A stretch of 64,000 bases of DNA from Chaetomium olivaceum (lineage: Eukaryota > Ascomycota > Sordariomycetes > Sordariales > Chaetomiaceae): positions 868,001 to 932,000 of the forward strand of contig JAYWVB010000007.1 in NCBI GenBank assembly GCA_039881045.1, in the 5' to 3' direction. This document shows positions 32,440 to 43,586 of the stretch, one piece after another (the first letter of the stretch is position 1; each line of letters opens with the position of its first letter). The notes beneath the pieces are model-generated. The model made no database searches. It was not told the DNA's origin and saw nothing but the letters and a program-made list of their open reading frames with translations. The position numbers were made by a program, and so were the translations under genes.

Positions 32440-33395
32440 GCGAAGCGGATTCTCGAGGTTTTGAAGAGGGTGGTTGACGCCGTAAGTGATGCCCTCCATC
32501 GGCATCAAAGTTCGTTGGTCAATAGGTGACCTTCCCGATGAGGCCTGGACATTCCTGACAGGTACTGATTGCTTACCGCTCCGGATCACCCACCTATCTA
32601 TCTGGACCTTGCCCAGATCAGCTGGGATCACTTTGGTGCAAATGCATGTACTGCGTATAATACTGGCCACTCGAAAGATCTTGACGTGGCTATCGCTGGG
32701 GACCTGGAAAAGGCTTACACAATGAATGATTTCACCGACCACTTCTTGGAGGATTAATTCTCGGCAGGCCATCTCCGCACTCCACGTCAGCATCTACATC
32801 CAAGGAGCTCGCTTTTGCCGGCACTTGATTGCTGCGCTAAGATTCGAATAAAGACCAAAGTTCTAAATAGACATGGAAAACTGTAAGCGCTAATAACAGT
32901 CTTACGGCTGATGCACAATGAAGACAACGTTATTGGCGTCTGGGCCACGAACCCAGCAGGTGAGACCCGAACGGCCTACGGCAACAAGCGGGGCTTGGAC
33001 GTGGAGATCAACGGTCACAAGAGGCACTGTCTGGCGGCCCTGCAGGTGTCAGTTAATGAGATCTACAACGAGCGAAAGACCAAGACGAAGCCGGTAAGGC
33101 TGACTACCGGGCGTGGACGAATGCACCGACGCTCGAAGCCGCTTGAGGATTCTAGGCCCCGGCGCCGCTTTTCAGGGCGGTGAACCGGCGGTATAGCGTG
33201 AAAAGTCGCGGTAACTGGTTCTTAACCAGCAGCTGGAGTTCTATTATCACCATTTTCGAGTCCCTCTGGAGCGGCTGGTGGCAGTACCCGATCACAATCA
33301 ACGGACCGCTCAGGACCCTGAGCGGCAGCGACGGTGCTGCCACTGCCACAGGCTCGTCTAAAGTGAGGTCCATTGTCGGGACGCCACAGGTGTGA
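32440..33395 (+). pseudogene. Relic of a phospholipase-like gene
   Basis: Coding remnants in more than one frame fit a single ancestral protein. DHPPIYLDLAQISWDHFG, then AYNTGHSKDLDVAIAGDLEK and NDFTDHFLED run to an in-frame TAA, where the same frame continues with FSAGHLRTPRQHLHP; the family has EDSFSAGHLRTPR. After a degraded stretch, MHNEDNVIGVWATNPAGETR and an ALQVSVNEIY segment follow in another frame, then NWFLTSSWSSIITIFESLW in a third frame. The pattern resembles fungal phosphatidylcholine-hydrolysing phospholipase-like proteins, whose HxxExxF-GHL region is thought to bind metal. With at least one stop and several frame changes, including changes not at C/G runs, this one looks truly decayed. 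Family assignment is from memory of the motif and is moderate. Confidence 0.5.
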
Positions 33396-36300
33396 CGCAT
33401 CATAGATGCTAAGGTTGAGAGACATGAGGGTTGTTGCATCGTCCTGAACTTGAACACATGGAGGTTTAGTCTCATCTCAGGGGTAGACATAGGTAGCTTT
33501 TTAATGCCCGCTATCCAGGCTTTCACACAAACGCCCAGTCCACAAGTTCCCCGGTTTTCGTCACTTTGCCTTCATACCTGCCTTGAGAACGAGCTCACAC
33601 ACTATAGTTCAAAATCAAGAAGACATGTCGTCGTGAGAAGGTGTCTTGAACCCGTTTGTGTCATACTGATCGTCATGAGCACATAACGCCTTGTAACGGA
33701 TATCACGACCTATCCGTAATTACTAGGCCAACCTGACTCTCCGATGGCAGACATGCAGCGGGCTGTTTCGCCCCTGGTATCCGACGGGGCACGACAGAAC
33801 CCGCAAAAGAAGGTGGGTGGGTGTTGCTTCCCGGTCCGTAGCAGTGTTACTTTGACGGCACGTTCTTGGCTTGCAGCCGAGAGCTCTGGCCCGTGAATTC
33901 GCAATGCAACGTATTTAACCGACGGTGCGTCTAGACCGGGAACGCGTATTGATTGATTATCAGCAGAGCAATGGAGAGTGAGGCTCGGTTGGGTCCCCTC
34001 ACTGCAACCCTCATCTATCCACTGCGCTGGGGAAATCCGACATCCAGGTTTCGTCGGAATGTAGGACAAGCTGGGGTTATACTACAACTGCGGTTGCAAT
34101 GTCAACATAAAAAATCAACATACACGGAGGAATTGGTGTGACAAGCACACCAGTCAGCAAGACGCGCCACGGCGGGCCAGCTGGAGGATTCGGCACTCTC
34201 CTTGCATATCGGCTTTTGTGCGAAAGTCACAGGTGGCTGCAGAACCAAGCCGCTTGGAAACTCAAAACAGCCACGGCGAAGCACCAAGCCCTTGGCCGCG
34301 GCGGTGCAGCAGACAAAAGAACCAAACCTCGAAACCGCCATCTCCTCGACGCCCCCCGGCCGAGAGGAACACAGAGCGGTGATTACAAAACATTGGGATG
34401 TCATCGATCATGGACATTATTGACCCTTCGTCCGTGATCGCGTGGACACAGAGTCGCAACGGACAAGACATCGCGTCCGGCGTCCCTAGGGCAGCCGTCG
34501 GGTGTCCTGCCCTTCCTGGCGCTGGGCGCGCGTTCGGATGCAGAACCCGCCCCATGTCAACGTTTTGGGTCGCGGCAGTCGCAAGGTGTTCCTGTTTCCT
34601 TGCGTGTGTGTGGGCAGGTACCTGTACGAATACGCAGAGGAAAGAATGGCATTGCCTTTCGGACGGGCGGGTCGCCGCCGTAATCCTCAGTTTCACTTGT
34701 TGAGCAAGCTGACTGCGCGTCAAGCCTCATGCATTTTGGGTTGGCCGCCGGCAGAGAATGGGGGCGGCGGGAAGCGAGGGGGTTGTGAGTTGTGTGGTTG
34801 GTGGGATGGGGGTGATCCGGCCCTGTTTGACCTGGTTCTGCCTGGTTGGGTTCGGTGTCGAAAACCGAGATCCACGGATGGGAGGCTCGGCGGTCTGGGC
34901 ATTGCGGGTTGCGAGGGGAAGTTGGAGACAGGACCAAAAGACGCCAAGTCCCTACGGACCCAGGGCTGCATCAAGAAACGAGAAACGCCATGGCGGGCTG
35001 AGAGGATGAGAAGACGGGCACCTTTTCGCGGCCTAGTCTGGGCCCCTCACTCCGGTGGAACGGATATGCTTGGTGAGGAGAAGAGTAGCAGAATGGGAAA
35101 GGTGAAGAAGAAGACATCAGTTCAAAGGGGTATCCACAGTTCATCCAAGCTCAACGCTCTGGGGAAATTATGGGCTGGGTTCCTGGCGAAACAGGAGTGG
35201 ACCCTTCCCCAGGTTTGTGGGGGAAAAGGAGGAGAACGGGAGGATGATGTGAGCGAAAGTTGGCATCTGGGGTTGGATGTTCGTGTTCCAGTTTGGGAGG
35301 ATGAGTGGGAAATGAAGCTCGTCTCTCTCCCTCTCGTGCTACCAACATAATGCAAAATTTCCACATTCTTGCTTACAGTACGTGATTGGCTTCTTAATCC
35401 GACTTTTAAGTTGGTTCGGGCCTGGAAAAAACCGTGGTCAGCAAGACACACCGTTCTTAGGTTGCACACCCTCAGCTCCTGCACGTTTCCACCACCCTGT
35501 TTCAACATCTGCTTGTTTTGCACCCCAACTTTAAGATCAAATTAATAAGGGACCTTACACAGTGATATGACGGCTGGATACAACGCGCCCTTGCATCGTG
35601 TTTCTCAGCTACGTATACCTTACTAGCATAGAATAGGTAGCCAACTCGCCAGGTATGGGTGATATTTTGAATTTTCACGTCTTTGTTTGCGCCGCCCATC
35701 CTGAGCTAACGCTGTGGCGCTATCGGATCTCGATCTCCTCGTTCCAGAAGCATTCCAGTTTCTCGGCGCCACGTCCTAGCCTCCCTTTGTCCGTTCCCCC
35801 CCGAGTCCCCCCCTTTTCTGCGGTTACGATGTGGCTGCAGGTTTGACACGGACTGTGCCAGGAACAACTTTTCCTGCGCTAGAACATGCCAACAGCGGCT
35901 GCCGGAGGATTCCTGGAGGGACGTACCGACGCCTTTCCTGTCCAGAGCTCCCCGACGACGCCACCGTCCATGCCCAGACCCCCCGCCGCTGGCTGAGGAT
36001 TTATCCATCTGCCCGAAGGCTTCATCCGGCGCGCCGTTGGAGGCAGCCACGTGCGGGGATGAAATTTTGGCTTTCCTTGGTGTTGTCCTGGGCCTCCTGG
36101 GCGAAGCTGGGCGTGCTGGGCGTGCTCGGCGTGTTGGGGCATCGTGGAGGAAGACCGCCGAGATAACAAGATGTTCGCGAACCGCCCAATGGCGGGGCTC
36201 TTTTCCAGCCAAGCCGGACGTGTTGCACAGATCCGGCCCCCTGGCAGCGCCTTGCGCAAGCCGCTGAGTGGTTGCTCGGTCCAGACCGCTGTCGAATCTT

Positions 36301-37187
36301 GCAATCTCACAGAAGCTAAAAGAGAGCCCAGCCGCCAAGTAGCTTGGCATGCACCGAGGGATTGGCTAACCATGGACGATGCGGAGGGTTTCTCCTTGTT
36401 CCCACTGGCCCATCTTGGATGGCTGATACCAACTGCTCATCATCCTATTACTGCCTGCCAAAAGGGGCCAGCTGACAGAAAGATACAGTGATGTTTATGG
36501 ACCAGAAAGGAGCCCGCCTTGGCAGCTTATCGCCAAACAGCTGCAGTAAACACCGAGGTGGGCAGCAAGCAGCCCGCTGATCTCACCCCCTCAGGGAAGA
36601 ACATCGGAACCAAGAGGCGCTTGTGTTCCCCGACAAGCAAATAAGCTAACCAATCCAGCCCCCTCGCGCGTCTGCCATGGCTGAGACATGCGTCGTCGAC
36701 CTGGGCTTCGTGGCTCCCCACTGATCCCATCCCTCGGTCCACCGGCGGCGTACCGTTACATGGCTCTGGGCTTGTCTGGGCATGGACTTCGACCAGGACT
36801 GGCAGGACAAGCGGGCGGGATTCTGGGGTAGTAAAACTCAATCCCCAGACATACCCTGGACCGCCCAAGGTAAGGCCGGGATCTGCATGGTAATTGCCAG
36901 GTAGAGGATGTGACGTGCTGTCGGAGGCTCACTGCATCGTGGCCTTCTTCCCGTGTCTCACCCTTGGCGTTTTCTCTCCCAGAATGTACGGTTCTTTCCA
37001 GTATAAGTTGGGGATCTGCCCTCGCCTGCCCTGGCACCTGGCCCCCGTTACTTTTAGGAACTGGTCCGTCTACGAATCCAAGCCGCCCCCAAAGGTCAAT
37101 ACACAGGGCTGACTATCAGCATCGGCATCGTGGACAGAGACTATACCAGAGCCCGTGCTGTTTTGATCACAACGCCACCCACCTGCT
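33396..37187. other. Long gene-poor region
   Basis: About 3.8 kb without a gene I can support. The longest frames (34502-35350 plus strand, 35706-36350 minus strand) have no domain, are rich in Arg, Gly, Ser and Pro, and have competing frames in the same DNA. The right end should contain the promoter of the MFS gene. A 9-bp repeat lies at 36106-36139. Confidence 0.45.
36106..36139. repeat. 9-bp imperfect tandem repeat
   Basis: About four imperfect head-to-tail copies of a GCTGGGCGT-like unit in intergenic DNA. No function apparent. Confidence 0.65.
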
Positions 37188-38909
37188 ATGGGTAACCCAG
37201 CCGAAGTAGCAGCACTCGACGTGCCAACAACCGAGTCCGACAGCGTTACCAACGAGAAGACCACGCGCAAGGCGTCGCAAGAAGATGACGTGAACGTCGA
37301 GAGCGCCGGGTGGGACGAGAGCTCAACCCGCAAGCTCATCCGCAAGGTCGACCTCACACTGATCCCTTTCCTGGCCCTGCTGTACCTACTCTCCTTCCTG
37401 GACCGCACCAACATCGGCAATGCCCGCCTCGACACGCTCGAGGATGACCTGGGCCTCGACAAGACGGGGCTGAAATACAACGATGCGCTCGCCATCTTTT
37501 TTCCGTTCTATGTCGCCGCCGAAATCCCTTCCAACATGGCCATGAAGCGGTTTCGCCCATCGATTTGGATCCCTAGCATCATGGTCGCCTGGGCTGTTTG
37601 TACTACGCTTATGGGTATTGTTCATAACTACCCTGGTTTGATGGCCTGCCGCTCTGCTCTGGGTCTTGCGGAGGGTGGTTTGTTCCCTGGCATCACTTAC
37701 TAGTGAGTTGCCCCTCCGTCTCCGCTGGCTTCAAACCGAGGTTTCAAGGGGTGTGCTAACCGCGAGTGATAGCATTACCATGTGGTATCGGCGCCATGAA
37801 TGCGGTTTGCGCATGGCCATCTTCTTCTCGGCTGCCACTGCTGCCGGCGCCTTCGGCGGCCTTCTCGCCTTCGGAATCATGAAGATGGGAGGCGTTGCCG
37901 GTCTTTCGGGTTGGCAATGGATCTTCATTCTCGAAGGCCTTCTGACCTTTTGTGTTGGTATGTTATCGTCCGTCCGTCGAGACTGCATGCCCAGGCCACT
38001 AACCCAGCCGTTGTCCCTTGTAGCCATGATTGCGTACATGGTGATGCAGGACTACCCAGCAACGGCCAAGTTCCTTACCCAAGAGGAGCGCGTGGAAGTG
38101 GCAGCGCGGCTGAAGCGCGACCGGTCCTCGCTCGCCGACGAATTCGATATCAAGTACTTCTGGGCCGCGCTAAAGGACTGGAAGATTTGGGTGCACATGT
38201 TCATCACCATCGGCGTCTACACCGGCCTGTACTCATACTCGCTGTTTCTGCCGACCATCATCAACGACCTCGGTACCTCTACCAGCAGGAAATGTCCCAG
38301 TTGCTGACAGTGCCGCCTTATGTCGTAGCCTGCCTGTTCTGCGTCAGCTCTGGCTGGTATGCCGACAAGCTGGGCAAACGCGGCGTGTTTATGATTGGGT
38401 TCATGGTCATTGCGTACGTGTCTTGGAGCCCTACTTACTTTACTGTTGAGACAAAAGGAACTAACTGAATGCCCCTCTAGCATCATCGGTCTCATCATGC
38501 TCATGTCTAGCTCCTCGAGCGGAGTGCGCTACACTGGCTGCTTTTTCCTAGCAACAGGCATCTACCCCAACGTGCCTCTCGGAGTGGCGTGGAACGGCAA
38601 CAACATCGGCGGTTCGCTGAAGCGCGGTGTTGGCATCGCCATGCATGTCGGCTTCGGCAACCTGGGCGGCACCATCTCGGCCTACCTTTTCCTCGCCAAG
38701 GACAAGCCGAGGTACATGCCCGGCTTCGCCACCCTGCTGGCTTGCCAGACTATGGCCCTCGTGCTATCTGTGTTTATGCACATCTATTTACGCCGCGAGA
38801 ACGCCCCCGCGACCGCGAGTACAAACCCCCGAGCGAGTATACCGAAGAGGAGAGGGTTGCGGAGCGCGAGAAGGGCGATTTGGCTACTTTCTTCCGTTAC
38901 ACCGAGTAG
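37188..38909 (+). CDS. MFS transporter, allantoate permease (Dal5/ACS) family, two frame breaks
   Basis: Four exons (37188-37702, 37773-37957, 38024-38413, 38481-38909) give about 506 residues if two missing bases are counted. After a cytosolic head, STRKLIRKVDLTLIPFLALL and YLLSFLDRTNIGNARL are the typical start of anion:cation symporter family proteins; FFPFYVAAEIPSNMAMKRF and ALGLAEGGLFPGITYYITMW are family motifs spanning the first six helices. The second half has SQLLTVPPYVVACLFCVSSG and NVPLGVAWNGNNIGGSLKRG. Frame breaks lie near 38273 (NDLG to YLYQQEM) and in the five-C run 38804-38808 (RREN to REYKPPSEYTEEERVAE). The C-terminus GDLATFFRYTE is typical. It would import an organic anion such as allantoate, nicotinate or a dipeptide across the plasma membrane; substrate not determinable. 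Confidence 0.85.
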
Positions 38910-39733
38910 AGGAGGGACACGGTTTGGGATAGAGGGCTAATGTTTTTTTATCAATGGCCTGGTTATGATACCGCGGCCTCTTGGGAGGAAAAAAGCCAAC
39001 ATAATGAGATATTTTGTGATGACCGATTCTTAGAAGAATGCAACTGCGTGCTCACTTTCACTGCCAGTTTCCTGGAAAGAGATCAAGCCGCTACTGTCAG
39101 AATGATGCATATTTAGTCATGGACTGAAAGGTACTATATCGACATCTATAAGGTAGTGGCATTATACGTCGGTTGCTCGAACAAGGGTCTAATACCGGTG
39201 CTTCCTTGCAGCTTGAGGAATAACATGAGATCATTAGCCCGCCCGCCACTCATTGCTAGTATTTAGCCCCTACGCTGAGGTTCAACGTACCAAGTAAACA
39301 ATTAAGTAAGTAGAACTAGCACGCTCATAGCCCGGAGCAAACTTCAGGAGCGGGGAGTATTCTAATACCCCAATCGCTTTCCTAGCAATGGACTACACAT
39401 TCGCTGTCCATAGTTGGAGATACAGTGGCACCGATGGACGCTATCACAATTTGACTGTTAGTTGTCCCAGGTCGTTCGTAGAGTGGATTTTGAAATTCGT
39501 TACTGCTCCCGTGCCAAAGCAAAGTCGGGAGACAGTCCTCGACGAAGAAAAGGATCGGTTTCCAATCTTCGTAGTCACCTAAAGAATGAAGCGACGCCCT
39601 AGGTATATACACGAATGGTTGATCAAGCCTTTTATCCCAGCCTCATTCCATTGCCGCGACGATGGTCCCTGAACCCCAGCCAGTTTTCTTTTCGAGTCGT
39701 CACGGAAGCCGGCAACGGCCTGACCCCTTTTCC
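38910..39733. other. Convergent 3' intergenic region
   Basis: About 820 bases between convergent gene ends. A few short frames; nothing recognised. Confidence 0.5.
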
Positions 39734-40153
39734 TTAGACGCAGATACCGGCGCAGTCAGCGCCACCATTCTCCGGATCGCAGTCATCAGACGGATCATCG
39801 ATGCATTTCTTGCCGTCCTCGCAGGCAATACCGGCAAAGCCGCCACAGAATTCGGGCATGACGCAGATACCGCCACAATCGGCGCCGCCCTTCTCGGGGT
39901 CGCAGTCGTCGGACGGGTCGTCGACGCAGATCTTGCCCGGTTCCTTGCACTCAATGCCGGCGATGCCGCCGCAGAAGGGCGCTTGACGCAGATGCCCTGG
40001 CAGTTTACGCCGCGGTTGCAGTTGGGGTCGATCTTCTCGCATACCTGGCCCGCCGGACAGGGCGCGATCTTGAAGCCACAGGGGCGTTCGGCGACGGCCG
40101 CGCTGGCGACGCCAAGAAAGGAGAGGATGGCGAGGGAGAGGAGAGAAGCGCAT
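39734..40153 (-). CDS. Secreted cysteine-rich protein with tandem 38-residue repeats, frame breaks
   Basis: About 139 residues if two frame breaks are corrected: one surplus base near 40141 and one missing base in the GGG at 39977-39979. The corrected N-terminus is a signal peptide (MRFLLSLAILSFLGVASA). The mature part is a cysteine-rich module (PCGFKIAPCPAGQVCEKI then NCNRGVNCQGICV) followed by two closely similar modules of about 38 residues with the pattern FCGG-AGI-C-GK-C-DDPSDDCDP-GGADC-GICV. Each module has about six cysteines, presumably disulphide-bonded. Small size, signal peptide and many cysteines are features of fungal effectors, antimicrobial peptides or wall proteins. I do not know its function. 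The two DNA copies (about 39734-39855 and 39856-39980) are similar enough to suggest recent duplication. Confidence 0.7.
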   Translation of the reverse strand: MRFSPLPRHPLLSWRRQRGRRRTPLWLQDRALSGGPGMREDRPQLQPRRKLPGHLRQAPFCGGIAGIECKEPGKICVDDPSDDCDPEKGGADCGGICVMPEFCGGFAGIACEDGKKCIDDPSDDCDPENGGADCAGICV

Positions 40154-42288
40154 GAGGTTGGGTTGGGTGTTGGGGACTGCGTTGGGTGTTGGGGACTGCA
40201 GTATTTGTATCTCAGTCGAGCTGAGTGTCAGGGACTTGAGTCGGTATGATATGAATCGCAGTCGGACTGTGAGTGGGCTGGTGGAAGATGATAATGTCCA
40301 AAGCTCAGTGGACAGGAAGATCTTTGAATCATTTATATCTTTAAATTCCAACCAGGGGTTTGGAAGCTAGCCACCTGGTATCTGGTGGCACTGACAAACA
40401 GCAAGTCTGGTCGCATGGCAGCCATCCCGTTTCTCGTGTTTCTCTCGGCTGAAATGAGAACGCAAGGCCATTTCCCAATTTCCATTTGTTCGAACGCTCC
40501 GATATTACTACAGGGCAAGAGTGATCTGCTCCCAGACTTACCCAAGCCAAGCCGGAGTTTCTCCCCGTCCACATTTTCGGCAGCGCCACAGAGGAGGCCA
40601 TGCTGTCATTTATCCTATTTTTAGCTGAGTCGCATTCATCTCCGCAAATCAAGACAAAGAGAAGAGTCTTATTCGTGAGACTCGTCGCAAGTGTCGACGG
40701 AAGAATGCGAGTTCCCTTGCCCCTTGCAGCACGAAAGAGACGGTGACGACGCCCTTCCCCGGATTTTCGCATTGGAGCTGCCGATACCATTCTGCCTCCG
40801 CTTCCTGATGCGCTGGTAGAGGGCACGCTGTGGTAGACGCCGCGTCGTATACTCGAAAGGGAGGATACGGGACCGAAAGCGGATGGATTCAAGAGGCAAG
40901 GCGTCAAGAATCGGAAATAGCCGAGGTCACTTCAACTTGTTTCTAACCCTCTTTGGTTGGGTGGTTTGACGTTGATTACTTTGAGCTCGACTCAGAATAG
41001 TTCGGTGTGGGATGGTGAGAAGATGACACTGGTCTGGTTCGCTCACGGCACGATTCATGTTCCGGCTTACGTCTGTTCCTGCCACTTATGATGTTGCAAT
41101 CCTGTCACTGGATGGCAATAGGAAGGGGAGACAATGATGGGTTTTTGTACTTCAGCGAACGTGAGCAGATCTGCATCGTCTGACGATGAGCTCAGCAACT
41201 CACTTCTTCCTCTGGGTGGGTGTGGCAATCACTGTCAGCGAATCCGGCGGTTCAGGTTGGAGGGTTGTCAGCGAATCCAACGAGGTTTGACAGCAATCTG
41301 AACCTGATCAATGAACCATGGTTCTATTCTCATCAAATCTTGCGCCCAATATGATATCGGTATAGCCTTTCTCAATTCCAGTGCAGATATTAATTATTTG
41401 TTGGAGCGCTATTTTCCCCCCCATCATCTTCTTCCTTTGTCTTTCGGCATATCTTCCCACTCTCACTTTTTCTCTTCTGTCCTTGTCTTGCTATTTATGG
41501 CCGCCTTTTAGCTTTCCCCTATCACCACCCTCTCGTCTCTTTTTCTTTAAGGCCGTTTAAGTTCCGTTTCGACCCTTCTCCCCAACATCTCCTAGTTACT
41601 ACTCCTTGTAGTCGCCGTTTAGCTTTCATCCCCATATCGCTTCACAGCCATCCCAGTTTCATACCTTTTGAGTTTTCTCTTTTTCTTTTAATTTCTGCAA
41701 ATGCTTTTATTTGCCGCCTTCCCCAGTTGGTTCAACCGAAGCCATTGTGTCTCATATCATCAATCAATGTTGTTCTTGATAAGCCCGGATGCCCCTTTCT
41801 GTTTCAAGACTTGAATCTCAAACCTGCGCCTCTCCCGCCCTGTAATACACAAATACATCAATGGGCAACACAAGCAGTGAAGATAAAGTACAGTGGGCCC
41901 AGGGCCTCCCAGCCCGTTCCAGGTGCCGTTCCTGTGCCCCGCATTGCGTCATTTTCTTCTCGAGCCAACAGTTGGTGAAAGGGATATTTAGTGTACACAG
42001 GAGTCAAAAAAAAAATAAAAATCGAACCCAGGAATGACGCATGTTTTTTTGGCCGGGAATATTTGTTGAGGCTAACAATTGAACTCTCTCGCAACGAGCA
42101 CACCGACATCGGCAAACCCATCCCTGACACGCACACATCGATAGACGCACCAATAAACGTGCGTCCAAATCTCGGTATCCATTGACGATACCTTACTCAT
42201 CACACTCTTCTCAGACTCTCACACACACTCTCACAAACATAAACGGATCCAATCAACAGCCCAATTGGCCGCTAAACCACCCATCATC
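40154..42288. other. Long intergenic region with pyrimidine-rich tracts
   Basis: About 2.1 kb between divergent genes. No supported gene. A long C/T-rich stretch at about 41400-41720 resembles fungal promoter or 5' leader CT tracts and probably belongs to the regulatory region of the gene starting at 42289, though it lies 600-900 bases upstream. An intron in the 5' UTR is possible. Confidence 0.45.
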
Positions 42289-43309
42289 ATGGTATCATCA
42301 CAACCACTCCGCGTCGGCTTCGTACCGGAGCACTTCTCAACCCCCCTGCACTTCGCCCAAAAACACTTTGGCCTCGACGCCGAGCTGATCCCCTTTCCCT
42401 CCGGTACGGGCCACATGATCACGGCGCTGCGCGCGGGCGAAATCGATGTCGGTATCGGCTTGACCGAGGGCTGGGTGGCCGGCCTGGGCAAGGCGCAGGA
42501 GCAGGGGGATCAGGACGGCGGGTTTAAGTTGGTCGGGACGTGGAGACGCCGCTTTGTGAGTATCTTCCTCCTTCTTCCGTTTAAATGGCGACCATGGTTT
42601 CGCCATGATTCTGGCGATGAAGCGACTCACTGACATCCCCCTTCCAGGCTGGGCGATTTCGACAGGTGCCAACCGGCCCGAAATCGCAAGCGTCGACTCT
42701 GTACAGGGCGGCAAGATTGGGGTATCGCGGATTGGGTCGGGGAGCTACGTGATGGGGTTCGTGCTGGCCGACCAGCGCGAGTGGCTGGTGCCGACGGCAG
42801 GCGTGGGTACGGGGAAGGAGCAGGCGTCGCCGTATGGGGAAACGGTGGTGCTGAATACCTTTGCGCGGCTGCGCGAGGCTGTGAATAAGGGGGATGCGGA
42901 CTTCTTCATGTGGGAGCATTTTACGTCGAAGCGGTATTTTGATAGTGGTGAGATTCGGAGGGTCGGGGAGATTTACACGCCGTGGAGCAGCTGGAAGATT
43001 GTGGCTTCGACGAGGCTGGATGGGCAGGAGGATGGGGCTCGGAAAGTGGATGATTTGTTGGAGAAGCTGAACCAAGGTATTGCGTATTTCAATGCTAACC
43101 AGGAGGAGGCGGTAAAGTATATCAGCACTGAGTTGGATTACTCGGAGGAGGACGCCAGGGAGTGGCTGAAGACGGTTAGGTTCCCGGAGCGGACGCAGGG
43201 TGTTGACCCCGATGTCATCGTCAAGACGGTCGAGACTTTGTGCAAGGCGGGCGTTCTGACGCTGGGAGGGGGCGTGGATGCTCCCGCCATGATTGCAAGA
43301 AAGCGGTAG
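42289..43309 (+). CDS. Periplasmic-binding-protein-like (PBP2, Ca3427-like) protein, one frame break
   Basis: Two exons (42289-42555 and 42648-43309) give about 309 residues. The domain begins at once: LRVGFVPEHFSTPLHFAQKH, FPSGTGHMITALRAGEIDVG and IGLTEGWVAGL are the typical start of NMT1/THI5-like or ABC-substrate-binding type II proteins. Splicing gives LCWAISTGANR, then GGKIGVSRIGSGSYVMGFVL and DADFFMWEHFTSKRYFDSGE, followed by IYTPWSSWKIVAS. A frame break lies between KLVGT and VETPLCW at about 42535-42543; one missing base makes the length divisible by three. No signal peptide, so unlike bacterial relatives it should be cytosolic. Yeast relatives (Candida Ca3427) are structurally known but functionally unclear. 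A link to pyrimidine or thiamine precursor binding is only suggested by fold. Confidence 0.78.
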
Positions 43310-43586
43310 ATGACTGGGGGATACCTATGTGTTGGGCGATGGAGAGATATGTAATGATCCCATGTGATCATAGTTCCAAACTTGAGGTCGTTTTCTATCA
43401 CAAGCAAGATGTGGATACTGGCTCAAACGAAGGATTCAAGACAGCCTTAGACGTGCTACCATTATCCGGCTGCTTCATGGCGATCATTGCCACACAAACT
43501 AGACGAGGTATCAACGGAGTAGCTGGTTGTTCCTGGCCATCCCTCTTTCTCCCCCCCTTGGATTCTTGGGATCAGAGTGTTTTGCT

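Noticed and set aside
34502..35350. A 282-codon plus-strand open frame
   Set aside because: No domain or plausible homologue, rich in Trp, Gly and Arg, with long competing frames on both strands. Likely a chance frame in GC-rich spacer DNA.
35706..36373. Overlapping 164- to 214-codon minus-strand frames
   Set aside because: Low-complexity Arg/Ser/Ala/Pro sequence in two frames over the same DNA; neither shows a family motif.
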